Part shown: in pieces, positions 8,508 through 12,160 of the stretch
Layout of the letters: every line of letters begins with the position of its first letter
How positions within the stretch are numbered: the first letter of the stretch is position 1
NCBI GenBank assembly: GCA_030638325.1
Contig: DAOWEV010000025.1
Coordinates: 1-12,160, forward strand
DNA from: Bacteroidales bacterium
GTDB lineage: Bacteria > Bacteroidota > Bacteroidia > Bacteroidales > JAGOPY01
Direction of reading: 5' to 3'
DNA length: 12,160 nucleotides
The notes under the pieces: generated by a model
Told to the model about the DNA's origin: nothing
What the model saw: the letters and a program-made list of their open reading frames with translations, nothing else
Database searches by the model: none
Program-made: the position numbers and the translations under genes

Positions 8508-8808
8508 CAAAACAACCTTCATCTTAACTTTTTCTATTAAGGAAATATTTCTGAAGCTGCAGGAAGTTCCCATCTTCCCACTACCTACCTAATCATTAAT
8601 AGCCGATAGTTAAATCCGGCATTCGGGAAATATTTTTTTACCCCATGCAACCTTTTGACAAGGAAAGCGCCCTACTATATGTAGATGAAATAGAACCCTT
8701 TTAGAAAACTAACAAAGATTTTGTTGGCAACAACCTTAATAAAGGAGTGACCAGTTTTTTGTAATTTTGTGGGGTTTTAAAGGATACATATAATATAAAG
8801 TACAAGCC
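8508..8808. other. Non-coding gap before the sigma-factor locus
   Basis: No gene is supported; the longest ATG-initiated reading frame noticed, from 8645, is only 19 codons. The sequence CAACCTT occurs three times in this gap (8513-8519, 8648-8654, 8731-8737). I noticed no other copy in the window, though that was a visual scan. The last two copies are part of CCTT/AAGG short inverted repeats. A T-tract follows a CCG/CGG stem of only 3 bp near 8615-8640. No strong terminator is visible after the operon. A -7 promoter box is listed separately at 8762. Confidence 0.65.
8762..8769 (+). promoter_or_regulatory. Candidate -7 promoter element upstream of the ECF sigma gene
   Basis: TAATTTTG matches the Bacteroidota -7 consensus TAnnTTTG exactly. 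No TTG lies at the usual -33 distance. Instead CAACCTT (8731-8737) sits 24 nt upstream, so this could be a promoter read by a different sigma factor, possibly the ECF factor itself (inference). Transcription would start around 8776, leaving a leader of about 35 nt before the first candidate ATT start at 8809. Confidence 0.4.
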
Positions 8809-9357
8809 ATTATTAATCAGCAAGCTTTATATACCCGGGAAGATAAGGAATATGATCTTATAAAGGCTTGCCTGAACAATGATCGGAAAGCCCAGAAGGC
8901 TCTTTACGAAAGCTATTGTGATGCTATGTACACATCTGCTTACAGGATTCTTAACGATCATGAACTTGCCAATGATGCAATACAAGAAGCTTTTATCTCG
9001 GTATTCAGAATCCTGGGGCAATTCCAGTTTAGGTCTACGCTGGGTGCATGGATAAAAACCATTGTAATACATACTTCACTCAAGATACTCAAAAAACAGA
9101 AAGCATTTGTTTTTGTAGATCTTAGCGATAACATTAAATTTATTTCCTGGGATGAACCCATGAACGGTGAGCATCTTGAGAAAGCAATATTATCACTACC
9201 TTCTGGCTACAGGGCAATTTTTTTATTGATTGAAGTGGAAGGTTATAAACATAAAGAAGTAGCTGAGATGCTTAACATCTCTGAAGGCACTTCAAAATCG
9301 CAGCTATTTCATGCTAAAAAATATTTGAAAACCATTTTATCCGGTCCTAATAAGTGA
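8809..9357 (+). CDS. ECF-type RNA polymerase sigma-70 family factor, start codon non-canonical
   Basis: A small sigma factor with only regions 2 and 4. From the first ATG (8926) the product is 143 aa and lacks the first helix of region 2. The same frame stays open upstream to a stop at 8791 and encodes sequence typical of ECF N-termini, including YDLIKACLNNDRKAQKALYE from 8851. No ATG, GTG or TTG occurs in this extension. ATT codons at 8809 and 8812 are the most likely starts (182 or 181 aa); CTG at 8872 is an alternative. In the 182-aa form, region 2.2 is about residues 50-67 (ELANDAIQEAFISVFR), region 2.3-2.4 about 76-96 (STLGAWIKTIVIHTSLKIL) and region 4 about 120-176 (LPSGYRAIFLLIEVEGYKHK and the EVAEMLNISEGTSKSQLFHA helix-turn-helix). 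The stop overlaps the next gene's ATG (TGATG), suggesting translational coupling. Family assignment is firm; the exact start is not. Confidence 0.9.
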   Translation: MINQQALYTREDKEYDLIKACLNNDRKAQKALYESYCDAMYTSAYRILNDHELANDAIQEAFISVFRILGQFQFRSTLGAWIKTIVIHTSLKILKKQKAFVFVDLSDNIKFISWDEPMNGEHLEKAILSLPSGYRAIFLLIEVEGYKHKEVAEMLNISEGTSKSQLFHAKKYLKTILSGPNK

Positions 9358-10736
9358 TGCAGGAAAAAAACCGACATATACTGATCAAGGGCATTAACGA
9401 TATGCGTGGACATAAGGCCCCGTCCGGATTATGGGGAAATATTGAAACCATGATGTTGGGTGTTCCTGCAGATATACTTCCTGTTCATAAGCCTTCTGCA
9501 TCAGCATGGACTGCCATTGAAGCAGGGATCGGACGAAGTACCTATTCCCGAAAATCATTATACAGGTCTTTATTCGTCGCTTTGCTGATTATGCTACTTG
9601 GAGGTGCAGCCATTATTTATTTTAATGGGAACAACTTCACTTCCCAAAAACATCCGGAAAAGTCAAATTCCGGTATCATAACTACAAAACAGGAAGAGAT
9701 CAAGAAGCATGAAAATATCATAAATGACGAAGAAAAAGGCATACAGCCTGCTAAAAACCCTTCAAATACAAAGTTTTCTGAAATAGAAAAATCAAATAAT
9801 TATCAGCCGGAAAAACAACTTAAAAAAGAAAGTACTGTTGAGAGCAACTCCAATGAAACAACATTACAGTTCCAAGAAGATATTCATCTAACCACACTAA
9901 AGCCAATAGATCTTGGGTTTATCACAAATCAACCGGAAAAATCAGCAGGCGGCCTTAGCATAAATAATTCATCTCTTATTCACAATGATAATACTGCGGT
10001 TAGAAGTGATCCTTTCCAGGATTGTGATTTTAATGGGCACCTACAAAAGTTTTATATCGGTCCAGGTTTTGAATACCAATATTTTCTGAATTCTACTGAA
10101 CCGGAAAATGCAAAGATGAAATACTGGTATTCTGTTGACCTCAGTGTTCTTTTCCAAAGGAATCGCTTTTCAGTAGAGACGGGACTGGGTATTGGATTTT
10201 CAAAAGACAAAATAGATTTTTCCTATGACTACCTTACAAACGAACTCATTCACACATACGAATACGTTGATTCGGTATATTATGACCCTGTAACCGGAAC
10301 AACCGAGTATTTTACAACGACTGTTGAGGTATATGACTCTATACCATATTCAAAACAATCATCATCCGAGACTAAATACACCTATCTTCAGGTGCCACTT
10401 GAATTAGGGTATGAAATCTGGAAAAACGAGAAGTATTCTATTTGTATAAAAGCCGGTATAACGTATTTTACTGAAATTAATCGTAAGGAAATATATCCGG
10501 TCATTTATCTGGAAAACTCCAGAATTACATCTTATAACACCTATGACATTAATAGGAGAAAAGAATTTTTCAGGTTGTCGGGTGGCTTAGAATTCAGATG
10601 GGAAATTAACAGTAAGCTAAGGTTCACAGGCAAACCAACATTTTATTATTTCTTAAACCAGATATATGATAATGAGGACAATAGAAAAAACCCTACTGCA
10701 CTGGGAATCAGATTTGGTTTATATTATAAATTATAA
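9357..10736 (+). CDS. Putative trans-envelope sigma regulator: cytoplasmic head, one TM helix, linker, beta-barrel-like domain
   Basis: A 459-aa protein starting at the ATG of TGATG; a GTG lies directly before it at 9354. Residues 1-70 are polar and contain two similar short motifs, GLWGNIE (24-30) and SAWTAIE (49-55). Residues about 71-89 form a single strongly hydrophobic helix, with basic residues before it (RKSLYR) that favour a cytoplasmic N-terminus. Residues 90-230 are a Lys/Glu/Asn/Ser-rich, low-complexity linker. Residues about 231-459 alternate aromatic and polar residues in strand-like segments (FYIGPGFEYQYFL, FSVETGLGIGF, YLQVPLELGYE, ALGIRFGLYYKL at the end), matching the PorT-like outer-membrane beta-barrel class. 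There is no signal peptidase site and no HxxxCxxC zinc anti-sigma motif. Its position directly after an ECF sigma gene suggests anti-sigma function by the head; this is inference. Alternatively the C-terminal domain could be a soluble periplasmic beta-domain. Confidence 0.82.
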   Translation: MQEKNRHILIKGINDMRGHKAPSGLWGNIETMMLGVPADILPVHKPSASAWTAIEAGIGRSTYSRKSLYRSLFVALLIMLLGGAAIIYFNGNNFTSQKHPEKSNSGIITTKQEEIKKHENIINDEEKGIQPAKNPSNTKFSEIEKSNNYQPEKQLKKESTVESNSNETTLQFQEDIHLTTLKPIDLGFITNQPEKSAGGLSINNSSLIHNDNTAVRSDPFQDCDFNGHLQKFYIGPGFEYQYFLNSTEPENAKMKYWYSVDLSVLFQRNRFSVETGLGIGFSKDKIDFSYDYLTNELIHTYEYVDSVYYDPVTGTTEYFTTTVEVYDSIPYSKQSSSETKYTYLQVPLELGYEIWKNEKYSICIKAGITYFTEINRKEIYPVIYLENSRITSYNTYDINRRKEFFRLSGGLEFRWEINSKLRFTGKPTFYYFLNQIYDNEDNRKNPTALGIRFGLYYKL

Positions 10737-10766
10737 GCTTATACAACCAAAGCGGCCTTTATAAGC
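10737..10766. other. Small inverted repeat after the barrel-protein stop codon
   Basis: GCTTATA (10737-10743) pairs with TATAAGC (10760-10766) around a 16-nt loop. The first arm is also half of a perfect 12-bp palindrome, TATAAGCTTATA (10732-10743), that overlaps the TAA stop. No T-tract follows, so it does not look like an intrinsic terminator. It could be an mRNA-processing or stability hairpin between co-transcribed genes. Confidence 0.3.
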
Positions 10767-10821
10767 CCATTAAGTAAATATCATAAGAAATGCAATCATA
10801 TCATTAACTGCAAATCTAAAA

Positions 10822-12160
10822 ATGAAAAAATATATTCTTCTATTATTGTTTTCCGCAGCAATTCAAACAGGGTATTCGCAGGTCAATTGTGACCCACCAA
10901 CGAATCTCACTGCGAGTGTTGATATGCAGGATGTTACCCTTAGCTGGAGTGCACCCTCATTCAGCCAATTCTTAGTATTGCGGGAAGTACCACGAAATAA
11001 TGAAAGCCCTCTGCTGGATGCCTCACCAAAGTATAAAGAGGTTCTGAATCTTAATCCATCAAGAGACTACCTGGATGTGCAATTTACATTTCCCTGCTCT
11101 GATGATGAAGGTCAGGCAGGAGTTGAATCAGATGGATCTTACATCTATTCAGCCATATGGTGGAGTGATAGTTACTTTGTGAAATATGAGTTTGATGGAT
11201 CTTTCGTCGACACCTTCAGCATTGCCGGTATTACAGAAGTACGTGATATGGCTTTTTGTGAAGTGGATGGCTATATGTATGGTACGAATCCGACTAGTTC
11301 AAAAATCTATAAGATGGATTTTAATAGCAGTACTCTTGTTGAGATTATGAATATGCCCAATAAAGTAAGGGCTTTAGCCTATGATCCTGATTTGGATGTG
11401 TTTTATAGTAATGATTGGAGTAGCGATGTCATGGTCATAGATCGTCTCACAGGAATTATATTAGATACTATCCCATTGACGGGAATCTATGGGAGCTATT
11501 ATGGATTTGCTTACGATAATTGGTCGACGGGTGGTCCGTTTATTTGGGGCTTTAGCCAGGATGGATCAGGAGCAGAACTTGTACAACTTAATCTACCTGA
11601 TTTTACAGAAACAGGTTTTGTTATGGACGTATCATCGCTTAGCTTAGGAAGTGCTATGGCAGGAGGATTGTTTACACAGCCTGGTATAATCGAAGGAAAA
11701 GTAACACTTGGCGGATTGATACAAAATGAGGTTATTTTTGGCCTTGAGCTGGGCGATGTTCCTCCTCCTCCCGTCTTTGTGCTTGCAGGATACAACATCT
11801 ATCGGGATGACAGCCTGATAAACTCCAGTCTGGTAATCGATACAATATTTTTTGATCCGAGCTTAAATCCGGGAACATATCAATATCAAGTTACAGCAGT
11901 ATATGAAGACACGCTGGGGGCTTTTGTTTGCGAATCTGATTCGGCCGGGCCTGCTTCTGCTATTATCGAAGAGATTTTTCTGCTCGGTGGTAATGTTTTT
12001 ACTGGAACCTACAAACTTGATGAAGGACAGGCACATGGCTATATATCTGATGGCGATAATGTTACACTTCAACATACTGCAGAAATTGACGAATTTGGAT
12101 ATTTCTTCTTCTATCCTTGTGAGGCCGGGGATTATTATGTAATAAGTAAACCCTCAATCA
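10822..12160 (+). CDS. Large secreted multidomain protein, 3' end outside the window
   Basis: The frame opens at ATG 10822 and stays open for 446 codons to the window edge, so the gene is partial here. A signal peptide (MKKYILLLLFSAAIQTGYSQ) is followed by a fibronectin-like segment (about 24-50, PPTNLTASVDMQDVTLSWSA). Residues about 85-290 resemble a propeller-type repeat region with units such as YKMDFNSSTLVEI, RALAYDPDLDVFYSNDWSS and IDRLTGIILDTIPL. Residues about 318-380 (AGYNIYRDDSLINSS, NPGTYQYQVTAVYED) are a fibronectin-like domain common in T9SS cargo proteins. From about 388 a carboxypeptidase-regulatory-like beta domain begins (GGNVFTGTYKLDEGQAHGY, DEFGYFFFYPCEAGDYYV). A T9SS sorting domain is expected beyond the edge but not seen. 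It lies 85 nt after the barrel protein with no clear promoter, so it may belong to the sigma operon. Function unknown. Confidence 0.88.
   Translation, partial: MKKYILLLLFSAAIQTGYSQVNCDPPTNLTASVDMQDVTLSWSAPSFSQFLVLREVPRNNESPLLDASPKYKEVLNLNPSRDYLDVQFTFPCSDDEGQAGVESDGSYIYSAIWWSDSYFVKYEFDGSFVDTFSIAGITEVRDMAFCEVDGYMYGTNPTSSKIYKMDFNSSTLVEIMNMPNKVRALAYDPDLDVFYSNDWSSDVMVIDRLTGIILDTIPLTGIYGSYYGFAYDNWSTGGPFIWGFSQDGSGAELVQLNLPDFTETGFVMDVSSLSLGSAMAGGLFTQPGIIEGKVTLGGLIQNEVIFGLELGDVPPPPVFVLAGYNIYRDDSLINSSLVIDTIFFDPSLNPGTYQYQVTAVYEDTLGAFVCESDSAGPASAIIEEIFLLGGNVFTGTYKLDEGQAHGYISDGDNVTLQHTAEIDEFGYFFFYPCEAGDYYVISKPSI

Noticed and set aside
8645..8704. 19-codon ATG frame in the gap before the sigma gene
   Set aside because: It is too short, lacks supporting features, and is not in frame with the sigma gene.
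11511..11798. 95-codon minus-strand frame and a 79-codon plus-strand frame (11903-12142) near the right edge
   Set aside because: Both lie inside the continuous 446-codon frame from 10822 that has a signal peptide and recognisable domains.

Overview
The window looks like chromosomal DNA of a member of the Bacteroidota, probably an anaerobic or marine Bacteroidales/Marinilabiliales-type organism. The evidence is AT-rich DNA, long secreted proteins ending in type IX secretion system (T9SS) type A sorting domains, a TPR/transmembrane/LuxR-helix regulator of the kind common in that phylum, start sites without Shine-Dalgarno sequences, and TAnnTTTG-like promoter boxes. No tRNA, rRNA, CRISPR array, integrase or transposase is visible. 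All supported genes lie on the + strand.

Region 1 (1-331) is non-coding. It is dominated by a symmetric inverted repeat with two 65-nt arms, each built in a 7-nt register. Region 2 (332-1939) is a membrane-spanning one-component regulator: signal/anchor, TPR sensor, transmembrane helix, coiled coil, LuxR-type helix-turn-helix. Region 3 (1940-2431) is non-coding and holds a candidate promoter and a second, sequence-unrelated 7-nt-register element with a hairpin.

Region 4 (2432-8507) is a tight three-gene operon with gaps of 27 and 4 nt. It encodes three exported, predicted beta-propeller proteins: an LVIVD-repeat protein, an FG-GAP protein with an ASPIC/UnbV domain, and an FG-GAP protein with a PKD domain. 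Each ends in a T9SS-type C-terminal domain. The regulator upstream may control this operon (inference from position only).

Region 5 (8508-12160) is an envelope-signalling locus. An ECF sigma factor, whose conserved N-terminus extends upstream of any ATG/GTG/TTG codon, is coupled through TGATG to a protein with a short cytoplasmic head, one transmembrane helix, a long polar linker and a C-terminal beta-barrel-like domain. This sits where an anti-sigma factor is expected and may span both membranes as a single polypeptide. Next is a large secreted multidomain protein that runs off the right edge of the window.

The points most worth following up are the sigma/barrel-fusion pair, the non-canonical sigma start, and the two palindromic heptad-register elements.
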